From Streptomyces sp. SLBN-31 (lineage in GTDB: Bacteria > Actinomycetota > Actinomycetes > Streptomycetales > Streptomycetaceae), in NCBI RefSeq assembly GCF_006715395.1, contig NZ_VFNC01000002.1:2604001-2668000 (forward strand): a DNA stretch of 64,000 bases. The letters run 5' to 3'. Shown here piece after piece: positions 43,699-52,102 of this stretch. Positions within the stretch are counted from its first letter, which is position 1. Each line of letters starts with the position of its first letter. A program made the position numbers and the translations under genes. The notes below the pieces were generated by a model, which saw only the letters and a list, made by a program, of their open reading frames with translations, was not told where the DNA came from and did no database searches.

Positions 43699-44496
43699 GT
43701 GAGTGAGCTGCGGTTCGTCCGCATGGGGTTCGGTACCGAGGCCGTGGACTACCAGGTGGCGTGGGACGAACAGCGCCGGGTGCACGCGGCGCGGTTCGCG
43801 GACGAGGTCCCCGACACCGTGATCCTGCTGGAGCACCCGCCGGTCTACACGGCGGGCCGGCGTACGGCGGACAACGAGCGGCCCCTCGACGGCACCCCCG
43901 TCATCGACGTAGACCGCGGCGGCAAGATCACCTGGCACGGACCCGGCCAGCTGGTCGGCTACCCCATCCAGAAGCTGCCGCGCCCGGTGGACGTCGTGGC
44001 GCATGTACGACGCCTGGAAGAGGCACTGATCCGCACCTGCGCCGAGTTCGGCGTGCGGACCACGCGGGTCGAGGGCCGCAGCGGGGTGTGGGTGCTCGGC
44101 GACCCCGTCGAGCAGCGGCCGGCGCTCGGCGGGCTGTCCCTCGACTTCGACCCCCGCCTGACCGACGAGGAGTTCGACCCGCGCCTGAACGGCCCCGAGT
44201 ACGCCCCGTCCAACGCCGGGCAGCGCCGCGAGGACCGCAAGATCGCCGCGATCGGCATCCGGGTGGCCAAGGGCGTCACGATGCACGGCTTCGCGCTGAA
44301 CGTGAACCCCGACAACAAGTGGTTCGACCGGATCATCCCGTGCGGCATCCGCGACGCGGGCGTCGCCTCGCTGGCGGACGAACTGGGCCGGGACGTCACC
44401 ATCGCCGAGGTACTGCCCGTGGTGGAGCGGCACCTGAAGGACGTACTGGAGAACGCGGAGCTCAAGCCGCGCCTCATCGAGAAGACGCCCGCATAA
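43699..44496 (+). CDS. lipB: Octanoyltransferase (lipoate biosynthesis)
   Basis: A 265-aa enzyme starting at GTG 43699. LipB transfers octanoate from acyl-carrier protein to lipoyl domains. Catalytic Cys215 lies in [11 protein letters not shown] and Lys191 in [30 protein letters not shown] is the signature region. It has GGGAGG upstream and is followed by lipA on the same strand. The lipoyl acceptors include the E2 encoded at 26556. Confidence 0.97.
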   Translation: MSELRFVRMGFGTEAVDYQVAWDEQRRVHAARFADEVPDTVILLEHPPVYTAGRRTADNERPLDGTPVIDVDRGGKITWHGPGQLVGYPIQKLPRPVDVVAHVRRLEEALIRTCAEFGVRTTRVEGRSGVWVLGDPVEQRPALGGLSLDFDPRLTDEEFDPRLNGPEYAPSNAGQRREDRKIAAIGIRVAKGVTMHGFALNVNPDNKWFDRIIPCGIRDAGVASLADELGRDVTIAEVLPVVERHLKDVLENAELKPRLIEKTPA

Positions 44497-44571
44497 CTCA
44501 GCCCGTCCGGCGTTTGAGGACGAGGCCGTTCAGGCCGAAGCGGGGGCTGGGGGCGGCAGCCCCCAGGGGCC
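44497..44571. repeat. Streptomyces-type intergenic repeat with hairpin (after lipB)
   Basis: The core CCGTCCGGCGTTTGAGGACG is followed by a hairpin with arms GGGGGCTG and CAGCCCCC at 44542-44564. It is the same family as the inverted copy at 10728-10798 and probably weakens transcription from lipB into lipA. Confidence 0.75.
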
Positions 44572-44647
44572 GCCACCGACGCCGGACATTCAAATCAACG
44601 GGCGTACGCTTGAGGACGCCAAAGAATCAATCGCTAGGGAGCCCATC

Positions 44648-45613
44648 GTGTCCGCAGTCGCACCCGACGGACGCAAGATGCTGCGCCTGGAGGTCCGCAA
44701 CAGCCAGACCCCCATCGAGCGCAAGCCCGAGTGGATCAAGACCCGGGCGAAAATGGGCCCCGAGTACACGAAGATGCAGAACCTCGTGAAGAGCGAAGGC
44801 CTGCACACGGTCTGCCAGGAAGCCGGCTGCCCCAACATCTACGAGTGCTGGGAGGACCGCGAGGCGACCTTCCTCATCGGCGGCGACCAGTGCACCCGGC
44901 GCTGCGACTTCTGCCAGATCGACACCGGCAAGCCCGAGGCCCTCGACCGCGACGAGCCGCGCCGCGTCGGCGAGTCCGTGGTCACCATGGACCTGAACTA
45001 CGCCACCATCACCGGCGTCGCCCGCGACGACTTGGAGGACGGCGGCGCCTGGCTGTACGCGGAGACGGTCCGTCAGATCCACGCGCAGACCGCGAACCGC
45101 GAGGGCGGGCACACCAAGGTCGAGCTGCTCGCCCCCGACTTCAACGCGGTCCCCGAGCAGCTGGCCGAGGTCTTCTCCGCCCGCCCCGAGGTCTTCGCGC
45201 ACAACGTCGAGACCGTGCCGCGGATCTTCAAGCGCATCCGCCCCGGCTTCCGCTACGAGCGCTCGCTGAAGGTCATCACCGAGGCCCGCGACTTCGGCCT
45301 GGTCACCAAGTCGAACCTCATCCTCGGCATGGGCGAGACCCGCGAAGAGGTCAGCGACGCGCTGCGGCAGCTGCACGACGCCGGCTGCGAGCTGGTCACC
45401 ATCACGCAGTACCTGCGGCCGTCGGTGCGCCACCACCCCGTGGAACGCTGGGTCAAGCCGCAGGAGTTCGTGGAGCTGAAGGAGGAGGCCGAGCAGATCG
45501 GCTTCTCCGGTGTGATGTCCGGCCCGCTGGTCCGGTCCTCCTACCGCGCCGGGCGGCTCTACCGGATGGCCGTCGAGAAGCGTGGCGCCTACATCGCCTC
45601 GCAGGCGGTGTGA
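44648..45613 (+). CDS. lipA: Lipoyl synthase (radical SAM)
   Basis: A 321-aa enzyme starting at GTG 44648 with AGGGAG upstream. It inserts two sulfurs into octanoyl-E2. The auxiliary cluster ligands are in [12 protein letters not shown] (Cx4Cx5C) and the radical-SAM cluster ligands in CTRRCDFC (Cx3Cx2C). The C-terminal serine ligand region [14 protein letters not shown] is present. Length is normal. It lies 151 bp after lipB, with a repeat hairpin between. Confidence 0.98.
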   Translation: MSAVAPDGRKMLRLEVRNSQTPIERKPEWIKTRAKMGPEYTKMQNLVKSEGLHTVCQEAGCPNIYECWEDREATFLIGGDQCTRRCDFCQIDTGKPEALDRDEPRRVGESVVTMDLNYATITGVARDDLEDGGAWLYAETVRQIHAQTANREGGHTKVELLAPDFNAVPEQLAEVFSARPEVFAHNVETVPRIFKRIRPGFRYERSLKVITEARDFGLVTKSNLILGMGETREEVSDALRQLHDAGCELVTITQYLRPSVRHHPVERWVKPQEFVELKEEAEQIGFSGVMSGPLVRSSYRAGRLYRMAVEKRGAYIASQAV

Positions 45614-45681
45614 TGGCACGCAGTGTCACGCTAAACGTGTGAATCTGCGCACAAGCAACTACCGCTGAGTAGTGGCCGATT

Positions 45682-45731
45682 GACGCGGTCCCGGACGTCC
45701 TCGCAGATGAGGACGGCATCGGGGCCGCGTC
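45682..45731 (+). terminator. Long imperfect hairpin after lipA
   Basis: The outer arms GACGCGGTCCCG and CGGGGCCGCGTC and the inner arms CGTCCTC and GAGGACG pair as one hairpin about 70 bp after the lipA stop. The remaining 138 bp up to the next gene show no other clear signal. Confidence 0.7.
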
Positions 45732-45869
45732 GGCGTTTAACTGGCGCGAATCGGGGTTTCATCGGTGTTTGACCGGTCGGTCACGCCCTGGTAACACCAA
45801 TCAGTGACCCTGGCTGTACACCCCGTGCACCACTCACCTGAGCCGTCAGTCTCGAGGGGGACCTCCATC

Positions 45870-46070
45870 ATGCAGGCCGCGCCCGTTCGCGCCACCGCCA
45901 TCCCGTCCTTCACCGATGCACTGCGTGCCGTCGAGTCGCTGCTCATGAGCAGCGGCCAGCGCACCGCCCGGCGCAACGCCTGGACCTCCGTCCTGGAGGA
46001 CCGCCGCCGCGCCAAGGACCGCGTCGAGGCGCAGCGCGTCCTCGACCAGACCCTCGCCGTCCGTCCCTGA
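45870..46070 (+). CDS. Small basic conserved protein, 66 aa
   Basis: ATG 45870 has GAGGGGG about eight bases upstream. The product MQAAPVRATAIPSFTDALRAVESLLMSSGQRTARRNAWTSVLEDRRRAKDRVEAQRVLDQTLAVRP is a single helical, Arg-rich protein. It is a short conserved Streptomyces family of unknown role. Codon use matches the neighbours, and the longer frame to 45804 begins in apparently non-coding sequence. Confidence 0.72.
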   Translation: MQAAPVRATAIPSFTDALRAVESLLMSSGQRTARRNAWTSVLEDRRRAKDRVEAQRVLDQTLAVRP

Positions 46071-46139
46071 CACCTCGCGATCCCTTCCCGCCGGGCACTG
46101 CCGTCGTCGGCGCTCCTGGGGCCACGTAGACTTCGTGGC

Positions 46140-46841
46140 ATGGCGAGGAAGGACACGGCAGCAGACGCTGCGAACTCCGGGCGACTGAAGCAGATCGCCC
46201 TGACCTACAAGATGACCCGCAAGGCCGACAAGAAGATCGGTCTTGTACTCGCGGCTGTCGGCATCAGCATCCTCGGTGTCTTCCTCGCGATCGGTTTCTT
46301 GATCGGTCACCCCATCTATCTCGGCATCCTGGGTCTGTTCCTCGCCCTCCTCACGATGGCCATCGTGTTCGGGCGACGGGCCGAGCGTGCCGCCTTCGGG
46401 CAGATGGAGGGCCAGCCGGGCGCCGCAGCGGCCGTGCTGGACAACATCGGCCGGGGCTGGACGACGACTCCGGCGGTGGCGATGAACCGCAGCCAGGACG
46501 TCGTGCACCGGGCCGTCGGCAAGGCCGGCATCGTCCTGGTCGCCGAGGGCAACCCGAACCGGGTCAAGACCCTGCTGGCCGCCGAGAAGCGGAAGATGAA
46601 CCGCATCGTCGCGGACGTGCCGGTGCACGATCTCATCGTCGGCACGGGCGAGGGCCAGGTCGAGCTGAAGAAGCTGCGCACGGCCATGCTGAAGCTGCCG
46701 CGCGTGCTGACCGGCCCGCAGGTGACGGCCACCAACGACCGGCTGCGCGCGATGGGCGACCTGATGAGCAACATGCCGCTGCCGAAGGGACCGATGCCGA
46801 AGGGCATGAAGCTGCCGAAGGGCGGGCCCAAGGCCCGTTGA
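46140..46841 (+). CDS. DUF4191 integral membrane protein
   Basis: A 233-aa protein (MARKDTAADAANSGRLKQIALTYKMTRKADKKIGLVLAA). Two adjacent helices (IGLVLAAVGISILGVFLAIGF and IYLGILGLFLALLTMAIVFG) are followed by a cytoplasmic domain with AERAAFGQMEGQPGAAAAVL, RGWTTTPAVAMNRSQDVVHRAVGKAGIVLVAEG and a basic C-terminal tail. This matches actinobacterial DUF4191. Function is unknown. It precedes glnA by way of a convergent RDD gene. Confidence 0.9.
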   Translation: MARKDTAADAANSGRLKQIALTYKMTRKADKKIGLVLAAVGISILGVFLAIGFLIGHPIYLGILGLFLALLTMAIVFGRRAERAAFGQMEGQPGAAAAVLDNIGRGWTTTPAVAMNRSQDVVHRAVGKAGIVLVAEGNPNRVKTLLAAEKRKMNRIVADVPVHDLIVGTGEGQVELKKLRTAMLKLPRVLTGPQVTATNDRLRAMGDLMSNMPLPKGPMPKGMKLPKGGPKAR

Positions 46842-46855
46842 TCTCCTCCTACGTC

Positions 46856-46892
46856 GAAGGGGCGCCCGCGGATGCCGCGGGCGCCCCTTCGT
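46856..46892. terminator. Bidirectional terminator between DUF4191 and RDD genes
   Basis: Perfect 17-base arms (46856-46872 and 46876-46892, CGAAGGGGCGCCCGCGG and complement) enclose ATG. It stands between two converging stop codons. Confidence 0.9.
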
Positions 46893-46906
46893 ATATGTAC
46901 GGGGGT

Positions 46907-47377
46907 TCAGGTGCGGACCTCGACCGTGCGGGCCAGCTTGTCGTGCAGGCCCCGGCCGTCGCGGTCCCAGATCAGGGCCGGGATCGCGACGCACAGCAGG
47001 GCCGTGCGCAGGAGGCCGCGCGGGAAGCTGGGGCGGCCCGTGCCGAGGGCGACCACGCGCAGGCCGAACAGGCGCTTGCCGGGCGTGAAGCCGATGGTGC
47101 CGACGGTCAGCACGCCGAGAGCGAAGAAGACCAGCAGGGCCCAGTTCCCGGTCGACTGGGGGTGGTAGCCGTGCGTGATGAGACCGTATGCGATCAAGAG
47201 GCACAGACCCCAGTCGACAGCCAGGGCGGCGAACCTGCGGCCGGGGCGGGCGATCGAGCCGGGCCCCTCCTCCGGCAGGCCCAGCTGCTCACCGCGGTAT
47301 CCGAAGTCCACACCGGCTTCCTCGGCGGCCGCGCGGGGGCCGGAGAGCCACGATCCAACTGCTTCCCTCTTGTCCAC
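46907..47377 (-). CDS. RDD family membrane protein next to glnA
   Basis: A 156-aa protein from GTG 47377 (VDKREAVGSWLSGPRAAAEE). RDD features are PGRRFAALAVDWGLCLLIAYGLITHGY, LLVFFALGVLTVGTIGFTPGKRLFGLRVVALG and LRTALLCVAIPALIWDRDGRGLHDKLARTVEV. Three or four helices. It is divergent from glnA, and the GlnR box lies in the 196-bp shared gap, so glnA-type nitrogen control might also reach this gene. Confidence 0.88.
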   Translation of the reverse strand: MDKREAVGSWLSGPRAAAEEAGVDFGYRGEQLGLPEEGPGSIARPGRRFAALAVDWGLCLLIAYGLITHGYHPQSTGNWALLVFFALGVLTVGTIGFTPGKRLFGLRVVALGTGRPSFPRGLLRTALLCVAIPALIWDRDGRGLHDKLARTVEVRT

Positions 47378-47440
47378 GCGTCCACGGTACTGCCAGCGTT
47401 TCGGGATACGGACAGGTGGGGTCAACCGGACGGGGTCCGG

Positions 47441-47478
47441 TTAACTTGTGCGAAACAAATGGGTCACGCCCGAGAAAT
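47441..47478 (+). promoter_or_regulatory. GlnR operator upstream of glnA
   Basis: Four 5-base half sites at exactly 6-base spacings: TTAAC (47441), GAAAC (47452), GTCAC (47463) and GAAAT (47474). This fits the actinobacterial GlnR a-b-a-b arrangement, two helical-phase pairs, and ends 95 bp before the glnA start. Confidence 0.85.
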
Positions 47479-47573
47479 CACCCATCCCTAGTGTCGAGGG
47501 CAGCGTGTGCCACCGCACTGGCCGCACGAACGAACTACCACCCCGGCAGGCGGTCGGGAGTAGGAGGAGCTGG

Positions 47574-48983
47574 ATGTTCCAGAACGCCGACGAGGCCAAG
47601 AAGTTCATCGCGGACGAGGACGTCAAGTTCGTCGACGTCCGCTTCTGCGACCTGCCGGGCGTCATGCAGCACTTCACGGTGCCCGTCGAGGCGTTCGACC
47701 CGGACGAGGAGCTCGCCTTCGACGGATCGTCGATCCGTGGTTTCCAGGCGATCCACGAGTCCGACATGGCGCTGCGCGCGGACCTGTCGACCGCCCGGGT
47801 CGACCCCTTCCGCCGTGACAAGACGCTCAACATCAACTTCTTCATCCACGACCCGATCACGGGCGAGCAGTACTCCCGTGACCCGCGCAACGTGGCGAAG
47901 AAGGCCGAGGCCTACCTCGCCTCCACCGGTATCGCGGACACCGCGTACTTCGGCCCCGAGGCCGAGTTCTACGTCTTCGACAGCGTGCGCTTCGCCACCT
48001 CGGCGAACGAGAGCTTCTACCACATCGACTCCGAGGCGGGCGCCTGGAACACCGGCGCCGTCGAGAACAACCGTGGTTACAAGGTCCGCTACAAGGGCGG
48101 TTACTTCCCGGTCGCCCCGGTCGACCACTTCGCCGACCTGCGTGCCGAGATCTCCCTGGAGCTGGAGCGGTCCGGCCTGAAGGTCGAGCGCCAGCACCAC
48201 GAGGTGGGCACCGCCGGCCAGGCCGAGATCAACTACAAGTTCAACACGCTGCTCGCCGCCGCCGACGACCTCCAGCTCTTCAAGTACATCGTGAAGAACG
48301 TGGCCTGGCGCAACGGCAAGACCGCGACCTTCATGCCGAAGCCGATCTTCGGTGACAACGGCTCGGGCATGCACGTGCACCAGTCGCTGTGGAGCAACGG
48401 CGACCCGCTGTTCTACGACGAGGCCGGTTACGCGGGCCTGTCGGACACCGCCCGCTACTACATCGGCGGCATCCTCAAGCACGCGCCGTCGCTGCTCGCC
48501 TTCACCAACCCGACGGTGAACTCGTACCACCGTCTGGTGCCGGGCTTCGAGGCGCCGATCAACCTGGTGTACTCGCAGCGCAACCGCTCCGCGGCCATGC
48601 GTATCCCGATCACCGGCTCCAACCCGAAGGCCAAGCGCGTCGAGTTCCGCGCGCCCGACTCCTCCGGCAACCCGTACCTGGCCTTCTCCGCGCTGCTGCT
48701 CGCGGGCCTGGACGGCATCAAGAACAAGATCGAGCCGGCCGAGCCGATCGACAAGGACCTCTACGAGCTGGCTCCCGAGGAGCACGCCAACGTCGCGCAG
48801 GTCCCGACCTCGCTCCCGGCCGTCCTCGACTCCCTGGAGCGCGACCACGAGTTCCTGCTCGCCGGTGACGTCTTCACGGCCGACCTGATCGAGACCTGGA
48901 TCGACTTCAAGCGCGCGAACGAGATCGCCCCGCTGCAGCTGCGTCCGCACCCGCACGAGTTCGAGCTCTACTTCGACGTGTGA
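47574..48983 (+). CDS. glnA: Glutamine synthetase type I
   Basis: A 469-aa enzyme from ATG 47574 with GGAGGAG upstream; the open frame to 47448 overlaps the operator and is not used. It contains [19 protein letters not shown], the metal sites [13 protein letters not shown] and [31 protein letters not shown], the [13 protein letters not shown] region, and Tyr397 in [11 protein letters not shown], the position adenylylated in GSI-beta enzymes. It forms glutamine from ammonium and glutamate. The strong four-site GlnR box upstream predicts nitrogen control. Confidence 0.98.
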   Translation: MFQNADEAKKFIADEDVKFVDVRFCDLPGVMQHFTVPVEAFDPDEELAFDGSSIRGFQAIHESDMALRADLSTARVDPFRRDKTLNINFFIHDPITGEQYSRDPRNVAKKAEAYLASTGIADTAYFGPEAEFYVFDSVRFATSANESFYHIDSEAGAWNTGAVENNRGYKVRYKGGYFPVAPVDHFADLRAEISLELERSGLKVERQHHEVGTAGQAEINYKFNTLLAAADDLQLFKYIVKNVAWRNGKTATFMPKPIFGDNGSGMHVHQSLWSNGDPLFYDEAGYAGLSDTARYYIGGILKHAPSLLAFTNPTVNSYHRLVPGFEAPINLVYSQRNRSAAMRIPITGSNPKAKRVEFRAPDSSGNPYLAFSALLLAGLDGIKNKIEPAEPIDKDLYELAPEEHANVAQVPTSLPAVLDSLERDHEFLLAGDVFTADLIETWIDFKRANEIAPLQLRPHPHEFELYFDV

Positions 48984-49031
48984 TATCGCCCCAGGTCAGG
49001 GCGGGAAACCGCTCCCCTGGGCCGTCCATGG

Positions 49032-49078
49032 GCCGTGGGCCGGTGCTCCCAGCGCGGGAGCGCCGGCCCACGGCTTTT
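49032..49078 (+). terminator. Terminator after glnA
   Basis: GCCGTGGGCCGGTGCTCCC pairs across AGCGC with GGGAGCGCCGGCCCACGGC, with one mismatch, and is followed by TTTT at 49075-49078. Confidence 0.88.
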
Positions 49079-49082
49079 CGGC

Positions 49083-49517
49083 TCAGCCGCTTGAAGAACC
49101 CTGCGGGTCGACGTTCGCCCTGGTGAGGAACCAAGCCAACACGGCCACGCCGACGGGCAACCCTACAAGGTAGCCGACGAGGACACCGACGCCCGGATCG
49201 GCCAGCGCGGGAAAGGCCCAGTTCACTCCTGCGGCCACGAGCAGTCTCACGGTTGCCAGCGCGAGGAGAGCGGCAACTACGGCAAGCCGACGCGGCGGCT
49301 CCGCCCCGCTGTACAACTCGGCCGCAGGCCCGATCGCGATCAGGCCCGTCACGAGGCCGACGAAACCGACGTCGGGCAGCCATCCGAAAGGCCACCCCAC
49401 CAGAGCGACCAACCCGGAGACGGCGAGGCCGCCGAGTTCCAGCGCGACGGTGAACACTACCGGTTCCCACAAGCGGCGTCGGACCGAGCCGCTCCCCCTG
49501 TCCTTCGCATCGGCCAC
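49083..49517 (-). CDS. Membrane protein of unknown function
   Basis: GTG 49517 gives 144 aa (VADAKDRGSGSVRRRLWEPVVFTVALELG). About four helices follow: FTVALELGGLAVSGLVALVGW, VGFVGLVTGLIAIGPAAEL, RLAVVAALLALATVRLLVAAGVNWA and VGVLVGYLVGLPVGVAVLAWFLT. The frame is open further to 49694 but would overlap the next gene's start. No family is recognised. It is convergent with glnA, whose terminator ends five bases from its stop. Confidence 0.6.
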   Translation of the reverse strand: MADAKDRGSGSVRRRLWEPVVFTVALELGGLAVSGLVALVGWPFGWLPDVGFVGLVTGLIAIGPAAELYSGAEPPRRLAVVAALLALATVRLLVAAGVNWAFPALADPGVGVLVGYLVGLPVGVAVLAWFLTRANVDPQGSSSG

Positions 49518-49629
49518 CTCGTCAGAGTAGCCATCGACCCCCGTCCCGTTCCGCGGGGCGGGGGCGTCGTCGTATGGTTTCTGCACAGCTGTTCGACAGT
49601 GGTCGCGGAACCGACGGGGAGATACGGGG

Positions 49630-49887
49630 ATGTCCCAAACGGGGGATGACGAGCGGGAGTTCGACATCAAGTGGGCCGACCGGGCGGAGTTCAAGGAGCC
49701 CTCGGCGCGGGCCCGGATGCTGGCCGCGCGATGGCGGGAGAACCCGCCCGAGCCGCAGCCGTTCCGCGCCGACCCGGGGCCGGTGGAACCGCGCCGCTCC
49801 TCCTGGGTGTCGACGGCGATCGTGTTCGGGTGCGTGGCGGCCGTGATCGTGCTGCTGGGGTGGGTGCGGTTCCGGGCTCCGTACTAG
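49630..49887 (+). CDS. Small membrane-anchored conserved protein, 85 aa
   Basis: ATG 49630, with GGGGAGATACGGGG upstream. The product has an acidic cytoplasmic N-terminus (MSQTGDDEREFDIKWADRAEFKEPSARARML), a Pro-rich middle (ENPPEPQPFRADPGPVEP) and one C-terminal helix WVSTAIVFGCVAAVIVLLGWVRF. This C-tail-anchored layout is common for a small conserved Streptomyces family near glnA. Function is unknown. Confidence 0.78.
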   Translation: MSQTGDDEREFDIKWADRAEFKEPSARARMLAARWRENPPEPQPFRADPGPVEPRRSSWVSTAIVFGCVAAVIVLLGWVRFRAPY

Positions 49888-50014
49888 GGCGGGCGCCGGA
49901 GAGGGCTCTCACAGGGACCTTTTGCAGCACCTAGGGCCGTTCGGGACCACTTCATGGGAGTGGGCGGGTGCACACTGGACAGCGGGACGAGTGCCTGACT
50001 GCGGGGTGAGGCAG

Positions 50015-50950
50015 ATGCAGAGCCGCTTCCGGAGCGACCGGCGACTGACCGTGCGGATGACGGTCACGATGTTCATGCTCGGACTGCTGTACGTGGGCTT
50101 CGTGGCCGCGCTGATCGTGCTGCTCAAGTCCTGGCTGCTCGTCGTGGTGCTGGTCGCGGCGATGTTCGTCGCACAGTTCTGGTTCTCCGACCGCATCGCG
50201 ATGTTCGCCATGCGCGGGCGGGTCGTGGAGCGGGAGGAGTATCCCGAACTGCACGCCGTCGTGGACCGGCTGTGTGCGATCGCCGACATGCCCAAGCCGG
50301 TGGTCGCCGTGTCCGAGATGGACATGCCCAACGCGTTCGCGACCGGCCGGAATCCGGATCACGCGGTGGTCTGCGTGACCACCGGGCTGCTGCGGCGGCT
50401 GGAACCCGCCGAGCTCGAGGGCGTCCTCGCGCACGAGTTGTCGCACGTGGCGCACAAGGACGTCGCCGTGATCACGATCGCCTCGTTCCTCGGCGTGATC
50501 GCCGGGCTGATCGTGCGGTTCGCCTTCTACTCGCAGCTGTTCGGCGGAGGGCGCCGGGACCAGAACACCGCCGCCGTCTTCGCCGCCGTGATGGCGGTGT
50601 CGGCCGCGGTGTACGCGATCAGCTTCCTGCTGATCAGGGCGCTCTCCAGGTACCGGGAGCTGGCCGCGGACCGGGCGGCGGCGCTGCTCACCGGGCGGCC
50701 CTCGGTGCTGGCGTCGGCGCTGACCAAGGTCTCCGGGGACATCGCCCGGATCCCGACGAAGGACCTGCGCACCGCACAGGCCTTCAACGCCTTCTACTTC
50801 ACGCCGGCCACCGGCAAGGAGCCGGGCTTCGAGCGGTTCTTCTCCACCCACCCGTCGCTGGAACAGCGTCTCGACCAACTGGGCCGGATCTCCGCCGAGC
50901 TGGGCGAGGCGGCGACCCCCGGAACCTCCGAAACCCCCGGAAAGGCGTGA
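50015..50950 (+). CDS. htpX: HtpX-type membrane zinc metalloprotease (M48)
   Basis: A 311-aa protein, taken from ATG 50015 with GTGAGG just upstream (GTG 50006 is possible). N-terminal helices (VTMFMLGLLYVGFVAALIVLL, LLVVVLVAAMFVAQFWF) precede the metal site H140-ELS-H144 (LAHELSHVAHKDV) and the downstream Glu in ALSRYRELAADR. Another helix pair follows the HExxH. HtpX degrades damaged membrane proteins. It is translated with pspAB just downstream, linking it to envelope stress. Confidence 0.95.
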   Translation: MQSRFRSDRRLTVRMTVTMFMLGLLYVGFVAALIVLLKSWLLVVVLVAAMFVAQFWFSDRIAMFAMRGRVVEREEYPELHAVVDRLCAIADMPKPVVAVSEMDMPNAFATGRNPDHAVVCVTTGLLRRLEPAELEGVLAHELSHVAHKDVAVITIASFLGVIAGLIVRFAFYSQLFGGGRRDQNTAAVFAAVMAVSAAVYAISFLLIRALSRYRELAADRAAALLTGRPSVLASALTKVSGDIARIPTKDLRTAQAFNAFYFTPATGKEPGFERFFSTHPSLEQRLDQLGRISAELGEAATPGTSETPGKA

Positions 50951-50953
50951 TGC

Positions 50954-51571
50954 ATGGGGCTCCTGGACATCCTCCTCGGCCGCACGAAGCCGGTCCTGCC
51001 CGATCTGGACCGGCTCTTCGCGCTGCCGTCGGCCGCCGTGACCCTGGAGGCCGCGGCCGGTTTCACGCCGACCGGCACCGGGGCGGTGTGCTTCGCGACG
51101 GTCGAGGGCGCCGCCTTCGAGCAGACGCACCGGGAGGTCCAGGCTTTGCTGGAGGCGGACGCCGACCGATGGGGGTCCCGCTCGAGCGAAGCCGAAAGCG
51201 GGGGAGGCACCCCGGTGGAGCTGAGCCAGGACGAGTTCGGTTACTCCTGGCTGGTCTCGCGCCGCTCCCCCGACCAGCTGTCCGACCTGGTCAACGACCT
51301 GCACGCGGTGAACAGTTCGATGGAGGTCAACGGCTTTGGGCCGCAACTGCTGTGCTCCCTGGCCTCGTTCGAGGGCGAGGGCGGCAAGCGGCTCGCGCTG
51401 GTCTACCTCTACAAGCGCGGCACGTTCTACCCGTTCGCGCCGCTGCCCGGCGGCGGACAGCGGCGCGACAACGCGCTGGAGCTGCAGGTGAAGGCGGCGC
51501 TCGCCGACGACCTGCGGATGGAGCAGGATCTGAGCCGGTGGTTCCCGGTGTGGGGCGCGCCCGGCCTGTAG
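50954..51571 (+). CDS. pspAB: PspA-associated protein PspAB, with repeat-derived insertion
   Basis: A 205-aa protein starting at ATG 50954, three bases after the htpX stop. Its body matches PspAB: MGLLDILLGRTKPVLPDLDRLFALPSAA, GFTPTGTGAVCFATVEGAAFEQTHREVQALLEADA, DEFGYSWLVSRR, HAVNSSMEVNGFGPQLLCSLASF, and FYPFAP, with a helical C-terminus. Between about residues 73 and 86, DRWGSRSSEAESGGG interrupts the alignment-like flow. The DNA of this segment (51170-51213) looks like a Streptomyces intergenic repeat that has entered the gene in frame. PspAB is thought to work with PspA and HtpX. Confidence 0.85.
   Translation: MGLLDILLGRTKPVLPDLDRLFALPSAAVTLEAAAGFTPTGTGAVCFATVEGAAFEQTHREVQALLEADADRWGSRSSEAESGGGTPVELSQDEFGYSWLVSRRSPDQLSDLVNDLHAVNSSMEVNGFGPQLLCSLASFEGEGGKRLALVYLYKRGTFYPFAPLPGGGQRRDNALELQVKAALADDLRMEQDLSRWFPVWGAPGL
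51170..51213. repeat. Intergenic-type repeat inserted inside pspAB
   Basis: GGGGGTCCCGCTCGAGCGAA continues through GAAAGCGGGGGAGGCACCCC, an imperfect inverted-repeat element of a kind I know from Streptomyces intergenic DNA. Here it adds about 14 in-frame codons. Confidence 0.65.
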
Positions 51572-51627
51572 GTCCCCGCCCGTCGCAGCTCCGTGCCTGT
51601 AGCGCCGGGCCCGGGGGCATCTGCTTG

Positions 51628-51897
51628 TTACTGGTTGCGCTCCTGACGGCGCGCCTGAAGGGGGCGCTCGCGGCGGTAGCGGCGCTCCCACTTGGCCTGC
51701 TGGTCACGGCGCTTGCGGTAGGCCTGGTAGGTCGCCGGCGCGGAGCCGGACGAGCCGCCCCCGCCCGACGACGTCGACGCGTCGCGGCCGTACTGCAGGT
51801 ACACCAACAGCACGCCGGCCGCGGCCAGCCACCAGACGTGGTTTCCGAATCCTAAGAGGACCAGTACAACGGTCCCGGCGATCAAGATGGTGCCCAT
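51628..51897 (-). CDS. Small membrane protein with basic tail, 89 aa
   Basis: The product begins MGTILIAGTVVLVLLGFGNHVWWLAAAGVLLVYLQYGRD, one to two short helices, then a Gly/Ser linker (STSSGGGGSSGSAP) and an Arg/Lys-rich C-terminus with WERRYRRERPLQARRQERNQ. The start is ATG 51897. The charged tail probably contacts cytoplasmic partners. No family name recognised; the layout is seen in Streptomyces conserved membrane proteins. Confidence 0.78.
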   Translation of the reverse strand: MGTILIAGTVVLVLLGFGNHVWWLAAAGVLLVYLQYGRDASTSSGGGGSSGSAPATYQAYRKRRDQQAKWERRYRRERPLQARRQERNQ

Positions 51898-52102
51898 GAC
51901 GGGCCTCCGTGAACGTGGGTCGATTGAGCGATCTGGATGCCGACGGGGCGCAGGGGGACGGGCGCCCGGCCGTCGGTGCGTAGAGAGTAGCCCCGAGTCC
52001 GCAGGGGGATGCCTGTCCTGCGGGAACCGGTGGTGAGCAGCTCCGCTCCGCGTGTCCAGCGTAGGAAACCGGTCACTGTGCGTGCATCCCGTTTTCGCCC
52101 GC

